Source of the DNA: Fimenecus sp964527585
GTDB taxonomy: Bacteria > Bacillota > Clostridia > Oscillospirales > Acutalibacteraceae
Length of the DNA: 36,479 nt
Assembly (NCBI GenBank): GCA_964527585.1
Contig: CAZGPE010000015.1
Coordinates: 1 to 36,479, forward strand
Reading direction: 5' to 3'
This document shows, piece by piece, positions 7,416 to 15,333 of this stretch. How positions within the stretch are numbered: position 1 is the stretch's first letter; every line of letters begins with the position of its first letter. The position numbers and the translations under genes are program-made. The notes beneath the pieces are model-generated. The model saw only the letters and a program-made list of their open reading frames with translations, searched no databases and was not told the origin of the DNA.

Positions 7416-8282
7416 TTATATAGGTAAAAAAGATATGACTGTTCCCGCAATAACGGAGCACAGATAAAGAATACCGACAATTCTTAAATTCTCTTTTATG
7501 TTTTTGTTTTCTCTGAAGAGAACAATCAATCCCGCTCCCGCACCCATACTCAGTCCCGAAATAACCGAGGCAAATGATATTGCGCCTTTAAGATAGAGTT
7601 CTGTAAGGACGATTGAAGATGCACAGTTGGGGATAAGCCCGATTAAAGCGGCGATAAACGGTTGGAAGAACGAATTGGAAAGCAAAATCTTCGAAATCCT
7701 TTCCATACCGAGAGTTTCGATTGCAAGATTAAGAATAAATACAGTAATTATTAAAAACAAAAAAATCTTTACAGTATGATGGAGTGCGGGTTTCAAAATT
7801 CCGCTGTGTTCACCGTGGCAACCGCAGTGTTCGTCTGCGCAAAGATCTTCGACATTTTTTTGGCTGACAGGGCGTTTTTTTTCGAAAAGTGTGATTATAT
7901 AGCCGAAAATAACGGCGATTACTAATTTTACAGCAATAAGTTTAAGCATCTCTCCCTTGCTTTCGGGATGAGAAAACATAATAATAAGTGCTTCGTCCGA
8001 AGTCGAAATAAAAACGGCGGCTAAAGTTCCGAGTCCGATCAGTCCGCCGCAGTAGAGATTGGCACAAAAAACGGAAAATCCGCATTGCGGAATACATCCG
8101 AGCAGCGCTCCTGCCAAAACTCCGAATTTTCCCGAAGCCGCAAGGATGCTGTCGATTTTTTTCGAAGCATGGTGTTCAACGGCTTCAAGTAAGAGAAACG
8201 CAAAGAAAAGAAACGGGAGCATTTTCAAACAGTCAAGTGCCGTATCAACGGTTACATCAATTAAAATGTCGATAAAATTCAT
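7416..8282 (-). CDS. Putative metal-exporter permease (ArsP_2/DUF2899-like)
   Basis: This is an integral membrane protein with about eight to ten hydrophobic segments in two related halves. Each half has a repeated motif, GCIPQCGFS and GLIPNCASS. That pattern fits the family annotated as heavy-metal or manganese exporter and related to ArsP permeases. A hydrophilic loop between the halves (about residues 145-165) is rich in Cys and His (DEHCGCHGEH), a likely metal-binding site. The gene starts 2 bases after the Fur-type regulator stop, so the two are surely co-transcribed and probably translationally coupled. The ion is not known; export of a metal sensed by the regulator is inference. Confidence 0.75.
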   Translation of the reverse strand: MNFIDILIDVTVDTALDCLKMLPFLFFAFLLLEAVEHHASKKIDSILAASGKFGVLAGALLGCIPQCGFSVFCANLYCGGLIGLGTLAAVFISTSDEALIIMFSHPESKGEMLKLIAVKLVIAVIFGYIITLFEKKRPVSQKNVEDLCADEHCGCHGEHSGILKPALHHTVKIFLFLIITVFILNLAIETLGMERISKILLSNSFFQPFIAALIGLIPNCASSIVLTELYLKGAISFASVISGLSMGAGAGLIVLFRENKNIKENLRIVGILYLCSVIAGTVISFLPI

Positions 8283-8284
8283 AT

Positions 8285-8689
8285 TCAGCCTTTCTTACGG
8301 CAGTCGCCGCATAATCCGTAAAGCACGGTTTTTTCACCGTCGACGGTAAATCCGTGTTGATTTAAGATATGATCGGATAATTCATTTAGAAAATCACATT
8401 CGGTATGAAGAAGAATTCCGCATTTCAAACATTTCAGGTGATAATGGGTATGGCACTGTTTGGTGTTACCGAAGTATTGGTAACAGGCGGAAGACCCGTC
8501 TCCGAGAGTATATTTTTTTATAATACCGTCTTCATATAAGCGTTCAAGATGTCGGTAAACAGTAGTTCTTCCGATTTGATTTCCGCTTTGCCGAAGAGAG
8601 TAAAAGACATCGTCAGCGGTTAAATGGCGGTCTGAGTTCGACTTCAGGAAATCAAGTATTTGAGTGCTTTGTTTAGTTATATATCCCAT
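8285..8689 (-). CDS. Fur-family metal-responsive repressor
   Basis: The N-terminal winged helix (about 1-75) includes the recognition part GRTTVYRHLERL. The C-terminal dimerization domain has HYHLKCLKCG and a final CGDC, the two CxxC pairs of the structural zinc site. The start MGYITKQ is fixed by GGAGG 5 bases before the ATG; a longer frame would overlap the promoter and operator. At 134 aa it is normal for Fur/Zur/PerR. Which member it is cannot be told. It leads an operon with a metal-exporter-like permease, and a palindrome lies over its own transcription start, so it is likely autoregulated. Confidence 0.9.
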   Translation of the reverse strand: MGYITKQSTQILDFLKSNSDRHLTADDVFYSLRQSGNQIGRTTVYRHLERLYEDGIIKKYTLGDGSSACYQYFGNTKQCHTHYHLKCLKCGILLHTECDFLNELSDHILNQHGFTVDGEKTVLYGLCGDCRKKG

Positions 8690-8705
8690 ACAAGCCTCCG
8701 ATATG

Positions 8706-8728
8706 AAAATGAAACCGAGTTTCAATTT
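8706..8728. promoter_or_regulatory. Candidate Fur-type operator
   Basis: TGAAAC-CGA-GTTTCA (8710-8724) is a perfect inverted repeat that extends with one mismatch to 8706-8728. It begins just downstream of the -10 box, over the expected transcription start. The A/T-rich arms resemble Fur-family boxes, though not the classical GATAATGATTATC. Confidence 0.6.
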
Positions 8729-8731
8729 GAA

Positions 8732-8760
8732 ATTATACAGCGGATTGTATTTATTGTCAA
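8732..8760 (-). promoter_or_regulatory. Consensus promoter of the Fur/permease operon
   Basis: On the minus strand, TTGACA (8755-8760), 17 bases, then TATAAT (8732-8737): a perfect housekeeping promoter, directly followed by the palindrome at 8706-8728. Confidence 0.85.
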
Positions 8761-8769
8761 TAAAAAAAT

Positions 8770-8794
8770 AAAGACCCGAATAAATCGGGTCTTT
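8770..8794 (-). terminator. Terminator of the ferredoxin gene
   Basis: AAAGACCCGA pairs with TCGGGTCTTT around a 5-base loop. The minus-strand side continues into a T-rich tract. Confidence 0.88.
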
Positions 8795-8818
8795 ATAAAA
8801 GATTTCATATCCTACGGA

Positions 8819-8989
8819 TTAGTCAGCTGCGGGAGCTCCTACGGGGCAAACATCTGCACAGTTACCGCAATCAATACAAGTATCTGCATCAATTACATAT
8901 TTGCTGTCGCCTTCCGAAATAGCGGAAACGGGACAATCAGCTGCACAAGCACCGCATGAAATGCAATCATCACTGATTTTGTATGCCAT
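8819..8989 (-). CDS. 2[4Fe-4S] ferredoxin, clostridial type
   Basis: This small electron carrier (56 aa) has two CxxCxxCxxxCP motifs: CISCGACAADCP near residue 9 and CIDCGNCADVCP near residue 38. Each should bind one [4Fe-4S] cluster. It would serve low-potential redox reactions such as pyruvate:ferredoxin oxidoreductase or hydrogenase in the cytoplasm. The start MAYKISD follows a GGGAGG site; a longer in-frame start upstream lacks one. It is monocistronic with its own promoter and terminator. Confidence 0.95.
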   Translation of the reverse strand: MAYKISDDCISCGACAADCPVSAISEGDSKYVIDADTCIDCGNCADVCPVGAPAAD

Positions 8990-9020
8990 AATTCTTACCT
9001 CCCTTATATTTGTTGATTTC

Positions 9021-9048
9021 ATTGTAACACAATTTTATAAAATATCAA
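9021..9048 (-). promoter_or_regulatory. Promoter of the ferredoxin gene
   Basis: On the minus strand, TTGATA (9043-9048), 16 bases, then TACAAT (9021-9026). Confidence 0.65.
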
Positions 9049-9062
9049 GTGTTTTTATGAAA

Positions 9063-9926
9063 TTATTCAATTCCTTTTAAGGCTTCGATTTCGGACTTAT
9101 CGAGTTTTATCTGAGCATCTTTTATAAGTTTAACGCTGTGTCTTTCGACAACGATCGGAGCCGCATCGCTTCTCCTGTCAAGACGAACTTTAAGCATACC
9201 GGTAATGAGATTGTTTTCGATTACGGTTCCTCTGCCTTCGACGGTATCGACAATCGCTCCGACTTTGGGAGTATGCCTTAAAAGATGCTCATAGGTATCC
9301 TGCTCATATTTAAGACAACACATAAGTCTGCCGCAGGTTCCGCTTATTTTAACGGGATTAAGCGACATACCTTGTTCTTTTGCCATTTTTATTGATACGG
9401 GTTGAAATTCTCCGAGAAAAGAGCGGCAACAGAACGGACGGCCGCAAATTCCGAATCCTCCGAGCATTTTCGCTTCATCACGGACACCGATTTGGCGCAA
9501 TTCGATTCTGGTTCTGAACACGCCGGCGAGATCTTTAACGAGTTCTCGGAAATCTACCCGTCCGTCAGCGGTAAAATAAAAGAGAATTTTACTTGAATCA
9601 AATGTGTATTCGACATCGACAAGTTTCATATCAAGTCCGTGATTTGCGATTTTTTCTTCACAGATTTTATATGCCTTTTCTTCTTTGATTTTGTTTTCTT
9701 CAACGGTTTTAAGGTCTGCTTCGGTTGCAAGGCGAATAACGGGTTTTAACGGACTTACGATTTCTTCTTCGGGAACATTTCTGTTTTCCATCGCAACTTC
9801 GCCGCATTCAAGTCCACGGGCTGTTTCTACGATTGCTCGATCGCCTTTTTTGAATTGCATTGAATTCGGGTTGAAATAATATACTTTTCCGACATCCTTA
9901 AATCTGATACCGACTATTTCTGACAT
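9063..9926 (-). CDS. ricT: PSP1-domain protein RicT (YaaT)
   Basis: RicT is a member of the Y-complex (RicA/F/T), which in Bacillus controls RNase Y-dependent RNA processing and affects sporulation and competence. The PSP1 C-terminal domain carries the conserved cysteines in FGICGRPFCCRSF and GTCGRLMCCLKYE, which hold an iron-sulfur cluster in the Bacillus complex. The start MSEIVGI has AAAGGAG before it; an upstream in-frame ATG lacks one. The stop of holB lies 19 bases upstream on the same strand. A holB-ricT order is common in Firmicutes. At 287 aa it is full length. Confidence 0.92.
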   Translation of the reverse strand: MSEIVGIRFKDVGKVYYFNPNSMQFKKGDRAIVETARGLECGEVAMENRNVPEEEIVSPLKPVIRLATEADLKTVEENKIKEEKAYKICEEKIANHGLDMKLVDVEYTFDSSKILFYFTADGRVDFRELVKDLAGVFRTRIELRQIGVRDEAKMLGGFGICGRPFCCRSFLGEFQPVSIKMAKEQGMSLNPVKISGTCGRLMCCLKYEQDTYEHLLRHTPKVGAIVDTVEGRGTVIENNLITGMLKVRLDRRSDAAPIVVERHSVKLIKDAQIKLDKSEIEALKGIE

Positions 9927-9945
9927 ATTAGTCTCCTTTGTAAAA

Positions 9946-10833
9946 TTACTTTCCCACCGCACTGCGTAAGCGTATGCACATAGCGGTTATAAGTAAATTG
10001 TAGTTTGAATTTTGTTTGAAAAGCGTTTGTAAAGTGCTTATTTCTTCGATTAAACCGTAAATTCTTTTTGCCGAGAGTTTGTTGGTTAAAGTTTGTACTG
10101 TTTTTTCATAATCGGACGAAAGTTGCTCGGTTTGTTTGAAAATCAATGCATCGGCAAAAATCCGTGTAAGAACAGTTGTAACATCGAGAAACAAATTTTT
10201 ATCGGAATTTATAACCGAAAGTGCCGTCAGCAATTCGATTTCCGAGTCCGAACAAAGCGCAAGCGCTATATCGCAGGCCGCTGTTACCGCTTTTTCGCAA
10301 ACGGGTTCGTCTTGCTGAGAAAGGCTGATTACATCGGCACGGGAAATCACCGTGTCAAGCATTGCGTTTTTTGAAGAACAGGTGAGAATAAAATAGTCAA
10401 ACGACGGCGGTTCTTCCAATATTTTGAGCATTGCGTTTTCCGCAGCTTCGTTCATATTTTGAGCTTCGGTAATAATATAAACTTTTTTATCCGAATCATT
10501 CGGAATAACAAAAGCATCTTGTTTTATTTGACGGGAAAATTCAACTTTGAAACTGTAATTTTCCTTTTCTTCTCCGAAATGTTTTATGTCCGGATTGGAT
10601 TTCGATGCACATTTTATGCAGGCGGGACAAATTCCGCACGGCTTTTTGTCATTGCTTCGGCATACAATCATATTTGCAAGAAATTCGGCAAAATCCACTC
10701 TTTCTTTAAGTGTTGCGCCTTCAACCAGAAAAGTTTGCGGAAAAGTTCCGTTCTTAGCGTATGAAAGTAATGCATCTTTTTCACGCTTGCTTAGATTAAA
10801 ATTATCTATCGTCATAATTTCAAAATCTTTCAT
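9946..10833 (-). CDS. holB: DNA polymerase III delta' subunit
   Basis: This is part of the clamp loader that places the beta clamp on DNA. The zinc module CGICPACIKC, the block ITEAQNMNEAAENAMLKILEEPP and the SRADVISLS segment identify delta'/gamma-like AAA proteins. The P-loop is degenerate (VEGATLKERV), as expected for delta'. The ATG overlaps the stop of the AEC carrier as TAATG, and no clear ribosome site lies before it, so translation is probably coupled; an internal ATG at 10815 is a possible alternative. The C-terminal third is poorly conserved, as usual for this family. Confidence 0.88.
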   Translation of the reverse strand: MKDFEIMTIDNFNLSKREKDALLSYAKNGTFPQTFLVEGATLKERVDFAEFLANMIVCRSNDKKPCGICPACIKCASKSNPDIKHFGEEKENYSFKVEFSRQIKQDAFVIPNDSDKKVYIITEAQNMNEAAENAMLKILEEPPSFDYFILTCSSKNAMLDTVISRADVISLSQQDEPVCEKAVTAACDIALALCSDSEIELLTALSVINSDKNLFLDVTTVLTRIFADALIFKQTEQLSSDYEKTVQTLTNKLSAKRIYGLIEEISTLQTLFKQNSNYNLLITAMCIRLRSAVGK

Positions 10834-11771
10834 TAAAAAATTTGCGAAAGGGCTATCATAACAGGCATTGTGATGATGGAAATGAAACTGACAACGGCAA
10901 CGGTCTGTGATGCCGCTTCATTATCTCTGCCGTATTTGGTGGAAAACATTACGGTATTATTGGCCGTAGGTGCGGAAGCGGAAAGGATCAGAGCGCTTAA
11001 CAATGTTCCGGAAAGACCCATCAGTCTGAACACTGCCAATGATATTAAAGGCATAACGATCAATTTGAGAAGGGCAACAAGGTATGCCTGAGGACGAAAG
11101 AACATTTTTTTGAGATCGGTTTGAGAAAGATAGGTTCCGAACATAAGCATCGCAAGAGGTGTGTTAAGACTTGAGATATATTGAACCGGTTGCATTACAA
11201 CATCGGGTAGGGAAATCTCAAGAAGATAGATAGGTAAGCCTATTATGACCGAAATAACTCCGGGATTGAGAATAAGAGATTTCGGATTGATAACCGATTT
11301 GCCTTCTTGCGTCTTTTTCATAAGGCTTAAACCGTATGTAAAAGAAAGAACATTAAAGGGGATAAGAACACCCGAACAGAAGAAAACTCCTTCGTTTCCG
11401 AGAACGGCTTGAGCCAAGGGCAATACCATATATCCTACATTTCCGAATACGCAGGCAAAACGGTAAACTCTGTCCGAATCTTCGTTACCATGCCTGAAAA
11501 AAGGCAGAGAAATAATAATGGCGATTAAATGGAAAACCGTTCCGCCGAGAAAAGACATCAATAAATTATGCCAGTTTTCAGCGGTGAAATCCATTGAAGA
11601 AAATGAATTGATTATTATTGCCGGAGTTACTATATAAAAAAGTAAATCGTTTGTGAGTTTCGCCGCTTTTTCGGTATAAAGTTTTGCTTTGTCGCATATA
11701 AAACCGACCGCAACGATAATATAGAGAACAGCGACTTGGTGTGCGGCAGTGGCAACATTTTGTAAAAACAT
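10833..11771 (-). CDS. AEC-family transporter
   Basis: This is an integral membrane carrier (313 aa, about ten hydrophobic segments) of the auxin efflux carrier family; bacterial members move malonate, malate or other organic acids. The N-terminal VLYIIVAVGFICDKAKLY and the ASAPTANNTVMFSTKYG motif near the C terminus are typical. The start MFLQNVA has GGAG 7 bases upstream. It lies 13 bases after an unknown membrane-protein gene and 1.0 kb after citrate synthase, so a di- or tricarboxylate substrate is possible. That is inference only. Confidence 0.85.
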   Translation of the reverse strand: MFLQNVATAAHQVAVLYIIVAVGFICDKAKLYTEKAAKLTNDLLFYIVTPAIIINSFSSMDFTAENWHNLLMSFLGGTVFHLIAIIISLPFFRHGNEDSDRVYRFACVFGNVGYMVLPLAQAVLGNEGVFFCSGVLIPFNVLSFTYGLSLMKKTQEGKSVINPKSLILNPGVISVIIGLPIYLLEISLPDVVMQPVQYISSLNTPLAMLMFGTYLSQTDLKKMFFRPQAYLVALLKLIVMPLISLAVFRLMGLSGTLLSALILSASAPTANNTVMFSTKYGRDNEAASQTVAVVSFISIITMPVMIALSQIF

Positions 11772-11784
11772 ATTTTTCTCCGAA

Positions 11785-12738
11785 TCAGTTGTCAAGGAAA
11801 TCGTCATCAATTGCCTGATTTTCCGTTTCTTCTTCGGTTACTATGAGTTCGTCTTCTTCGGCACTTCTTCCCGTTTTTGAACAGGAGTCAATATAAATCA
11901 AAGTGAAAACGGTAAGGGCCGGATCGACAAGGGAGAACGAAAATGCATTAGGCAAACATTCCGAAAGTCCGCATATTGTTATGATAAATCTCGAAAGTCC
12001 TATAACACAAGCAAACAATGCCGTAGCGAAACCGTATTTCATTGCTTTTCTCATTTCGTATTTTTGAACGATTTGAGAGTTTATTCTCGCAAATGACAAA
12101 AGGAAGAGCATTGCAAAAACAAGCTCCGCAAGTTCAAGCATAAGATCGGCAACGACAATAAAACTGATTTTTGTCATAAATCTGTAAACTGTTTTGAACA
12201 TTGCCCAAAACAGAGGGGTAAGTGCAAGTAATTTGTATTCACGGAATGAGTTTTTGCCGTCGTGATATGAAAGTGCGAGAAGGGTGAAATATATGCAGGC
12301 AGCAAGGCCGAAAACACCTTCGAAGAGTATAGAAAACATACCGTTTGAGAAAAGATATGTTCCGAGATCTCCGGAAGCACCGTAAGTCATAACGGCTTTT
12401 ATGAACAAACTGAATGAATATCCCGTATCGTAAGCAAGACCTGCGGTCATCACAAAAGACGCAATCGCAAGGGGCTTTGATTTGCCTCTTGGCATTTTCG
12501 AAGCAGGAACTTTATCGGTAAGCGATACAAGAGCGATGATTACAGCCGCAAATACGGCAGATGCGATATAGAAAATGTATACGCTTGCGTTTATATGATC
12601 AAAGAAACCGCTGCCGTCCCTTTCATTAAGGCAGAACAGTTGATACAGTCTGATTCCGAGAAGAACTGCCGCCGATATTCCGAAAACGGTGTAAATTGTT
12701 TTGAAACTGATATTTTTTTTGAGGGATTTTGAGCTCAT
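11785..12738 (-). CDS. Polytopic membrane protein of unknown function
   Basis: I do not recognise a family. The protein (about 317 aa) has roughly seven or eight hydrophobic segments, starting near residue 12, and an acidic cytoplasmic-looking tail rich in Glu and Asp (about the last 30 residues). The start MSSKSLKK has AGAGG before it; an upstream ATG would overlap the citrate synthase gene and lacks a good site. It sits between citrate synthase (20 bases) and the AEC carrier (13 bases), so it is part of the same transcript. A role in carboxylate transport or in membrane sensing is conceivable but unsupported. Confidence 0.7.
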   Translation of the reverse strand: MSSKSLKKNISFKTIYTVFGISAAVLLGIRLYQLFCLNERDGSGFFDHINASVYIFYIASAVFAAVIIALVSLTDKVPASKMPRGKSKPLAIASFVMTAGLAYDTGYSFSLFIKAVMTYGASGDLGTYLFSNGMFSILFEGVFGLAACIYFTLLALSYHDGKNSFREYKLLALTPLFWAMFKTVYRFMTKISFIVVADLMLELAELVFAMLFLLSFARINSQIVQKYEMRKAMKYGFATALFACVIGLSRFIITICGLSECLPNAFSFSLVDPALTVFTLIYIDSCSKTGRSAEEDELIVTEEETENQAIDDDFLDN

Positions 12739-12757
12739 TTTTTTGCCTCTTTCGTAT

Positions 12758-14170
12758 TTATCTTTCTTCGGTCGGGATATATTCGCTTTGAGCGAAGTGG
12801 TTGTCAACCCTTTGATCTAACGGAACAAAAGCTCTCGGAAGAGATACGCTCTTGTAAGCCGGACGCATAATCTTGCTTCCCGAAGAGAGTTCTTCGATTC
12901 GGTGTGCGCACCAACCTGCAATTCTTGCTGACATAAACAGGGGAGTGAAAAGTTCTTCGGGAATTCCGAGCATTGAATAAATAAGTCCGGAATACAGATC
13001 TACATTGGCGCAAATCTTTTTCTTGATTCCCTTATATTTACAGAAAAGTTCGGGAGTAACTTTTTCGATGGTTTCGAGTATTTTGAATTCTTCTTCGTAT
13101 CCGAACCCAGCGGAGTATTTTGCGGCATCACGCTTAAGAAGAACAGCTCTCGGATCCGAAAGAGTATAAACGGCATGGCCCATACCGTAAATAAGTCCGG
13201 AACGGTCTCCCGCTTCTTTTTTTATTACCTTGGCTAAATAGTCGGCAATCTGACCTTCGTTGGAAGTGTCGGCAACATTGTTTTTAATATCTTTAACCAT
13301 ATTGTGAACACGGATGTTTGCACCGCCGTGTTTCGGACCTTTAAGAGAACCGATGCCTGCGGCAATTGCGGAGTATGTATCCGTTCCGGTGGATGTAATA
13401 CAGCGTGTTGTAAAAGTCGAGTTGTTTCCGCCGCCGTGGTCTGCGTGAATCATCATACAGGTATCGAGAATTTTTGCTTCGGTATCCGTAAACTTTCTGT
13501 CCGAACGGATAGAACGCAAGATTGATTCAGCCATATTGTATTCCGGTTTGTTTTGATGAATATACATACTTTTATGGTCGAACGCTCTTCGTTTTGCCTG
13601 ATAAGCGTAAGACATAATCATGGGAGCCTGAGCAATTAACTGAATTGACTGACGGAGTACATTTTCAAGTGAAGTATCATCGGGATTTTCATCGAAAGTG
13701 TAAAGTCCGAGAACAGAACTCGCAACCTTATTCATTATATCTTTGGACGGCGCCTTCATTATTAAATCTTCGATGAATTCATCGGGAAGTTCTCTTGCGG
13801 ATGCAAGCATCTTTGTAAAAGCATCAAGTTGTTCTTTGGTCGGAAGATCACCGAAAAGCAATAACCAGATAACTTCTTCAAATCCGAATCTGTTTTCTTC
13901 TTTACAGTTTTCGACAATATCGCTCATACTGATTCCACGGTAGAAAAGGCGTCCTTCTTTGGGAACTTTTTCTCCGTCGTCAATATAATATCCTTCAACG
14001 GAACAGATTCTCGTAAGACCGGTCATAACGCCGGTACCGTCGGAGTTCCTGAGACCTTTTTTTACATCGAATCTTTTGTAGTCTTCGGATTTTATGGTGT
14101 TATTTTTTCGCAGTTCCGAGCATAAACTTGAAATGGTATTATCCGAAACCGATGATATAAATTCAGCCAT
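12758..14170 (-). CDS. Citrate synthase
   Basis: This enzyme condenses acetyl-CoA and oxaloacetate to citrate, here probably feeding glutamate synthesis in an incomplete TCA pathway. The active-site regions are visible: ADHGGGNNS, GPKHGGAN, GMGHAVYT and ANVDLYSG, giving the expected His-His-Asp set. The length (470 aa) includes an N-terminal extension of about 60 residues, as in several clostridial forms. AAGGAGAG precedes the ATG. It is the first gene of a long operon (citrate synthase, unknown membrane protein, AEC carrier, holB, ricT) driven by the promoter at 14237-14265. gltA or citZ would be a suitable symbol; the naming differs by organism. Confidence 0.95.
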   Translation of the reverse strand: MAEFISSVSDNTISSLCSELRKNNTIKSEDYKRFDVKKGLRNSDGTGVMTGLTRICSVEGYYIDDGEKVPKEGRLFYRGISMSDIVENCKEENRFGFEEVIWLLLFGDLPTKEQLDAFTKMLASARELPDEFIEDLIMKAPSKDIMNKVASSVLGLYTFDENPDDTSLENVLRQSIQLIAQAPMIMSYAYQAKRRAFDHKSMYIHQNKPEYNMAESILRSIRSDRKFTDTEAKILDTCMMIHADHGGGNNSTFTTRCITSTGTDTYSAIAAGIGSLKGPKHGGANIRVHNMVKDIKNNVADTSNEGQIADYLAKVIKKEAGDRSGLIYGMGHAVYTLSDPRAVLLKRDAAKYSAGFGYEEEFKILETIEKVTPELFCKYKGIKKKICANVDLYSGLIYSMLGIPEELFTPLFMSARIAGWCAHRIEELSSGSKIMRPAYKSVSLPRAFVPLDQRVDNHFAQSEYIPTEER

Positions 14171-14236
14171 ATATATTTACTCTCCTTCTTAGAGATGGTA
14201 TTTTAAGTCATAATTATACATTTTAATTGATATTAT

Positions 14237-14265
14237 ATTGTATCTCAAAATAAGGGCAAAGTCAA
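14237..14265 (-). promoter_or_regulatory. Promoter of the citrate synthase operon
   Basis: On the minus strand, TTGACT (14260-14265), 17 bases, then TACAAT (14237-14242). No other promoter of this quality is seen down to ricT. Confidence 0.75.
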
Positions 14266-14307
14266 CGAATTATAAAGGATTAAGATAATAAAAAGAGGTG
14301 CAGAAGA

Positions 14308-15297
14308 ATGAAAAGAGTTTTGATAATATATATAATTTTGCTGCTTGCGGTAATTTTTACTCCGATTGCGGCGCTTGATTTGTCCGAGTTTTCTTTTTCG
14401 AATGTTAAAAATACCGTTTTCGGTGATGATAAGGGAGATGCCGAAGTACAAGAGACGGGAGTTGTAAAGGTGATGGCAAAGGCTGACGGAAATATTATGA
14501 CAACTTCGGTTGAGGAATATCTCGTAGGGTGTGTGGCAAGCGAAATGCCGGCAACTTATCATGAAGAAGCACTTAAAGCGCAAGCGGTAGCGGCATATAC
14601 AAATCTTGTGAGATTGAGGAAAAATCCCGATTCGGCATTAAACGGAGCGGATATAAGCGATGATCCGAAAACACATCAAGGATATATAAACGATGAAACT
14701 CAAAAGAAAAAATGGGGCGATAAATATGAGCGGTATCACGAAAAAATACTTGCTGCGGTCAGCGAAGTGGCGGGACAGGCGGTAACATACGAGTCCGAAC
14801 CGATTGTTGCGGCATACTGTGCAATCAGTATGGGAAAAACGGAAAATGCCGCTGATATATGGGGCGGTAGCCTACCGTATTTAACTTCCGTAGTGTCATC
14901 GGGAGATAAACTCTCGCCCGACTATTCTTCAACTGTGATTTTAACCGCAGATCAGTTCAAAAATGCCGTTTCCGGTGAAACCGATATAAACTTAAGCGAC
15001 GATCCGTCTGCATGGATCGGGAATATTGATTTTACCGAGGCGGGATCGGTAAAATCGGTTTGTATCGGAGGGAAAAGTGTAACGGGAACGAAAGCGAGAA
15101 ATTTATTTTCATTGAGAAGTCCGTCCTTTTCAGTGGAATATTCAAACGGAAATTTTGTCTTTAATGTTTTCGGATACGGACATCTTATCGGAATGAGTCA
15201 GTACGGAGCCGATTATATGGCAAGAAACGGCAGTGATTACAAAGCAATACTTTCACATTATTATACCGGAACGCAATTGACGAAAATCAGCATATAA
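14308..15297 (+). CDS. spoIID: Stage II sporulation protein D (lytic transglycosylase)
   Basis: SpoIID removes peptidoglycan crosslinks at the septum during engulfment. An N-terminal membrane anchor (about 4-22) is followed by the SpoIID/LytB domain with EEYLVGCVASEMP, where the Glu in SEMP is the known catalytic residue, and the GYGHLIGMSQYGA block near residue 285. The length (329 aa) is standard. AGAGGTG precedes the ATG. It is monocistronic and divergent from citrate synthase. In sporulating relatives spoIID is sigma-E dependent; I cannot make a convincing sigma-E promoter here. It supports a spore-forming ancestry. Confidence 0.93.
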   Translation: MKRVLIIYIILLLAVIFTPIAALDLSEFSFSNVKNTVFGDDKGDAEVQETGVVKVMAKADGNIMTTSVEEYLVGCVASEMPATYHEEALKAQAVAAYTNLVRLRKNPDSALNGADISDDPKTHQGYINDETQKKKWGDKYERYHEKILAAVSEVAGQAVTYESEPIVAAYCAISMGKTENAADIWGGSLPYLTSVVSSGDKLSPDYSSTVILTADQFKNAVSGETDINLSDDPSAWIGNIDFTEAGSVKSVCIGGKSVTGTKARNLFSLRSPSFSVEYSNGNFVFNVFGYGHLIGMSQYGADYMARNGSDYKAILSHYYTGTQLTKISI

Positions 15298-15300
15298 AAA

Positions 15301-15324
15301 GAAGCGATGCAAATGCATCGCTTC
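15301..15324. terminator. Terminator between spoIID and the HAD hydrolase gene
   Basis: GAAGCGATGCA pairs with TGCATCGCTTC around two bases. The T-run is best in the minus-strand direction (complement of 15296-15300), so it chiefly serves the HAD gene. Confidence 0.8.
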
Positions 15325-15333
15325 GGATATTTA

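Noticed and set aside
14200..14300. Sigma-E promoter for spoIID
   Set aside because: No convincing pair of -35 and -10 elements with the right spacing was found.
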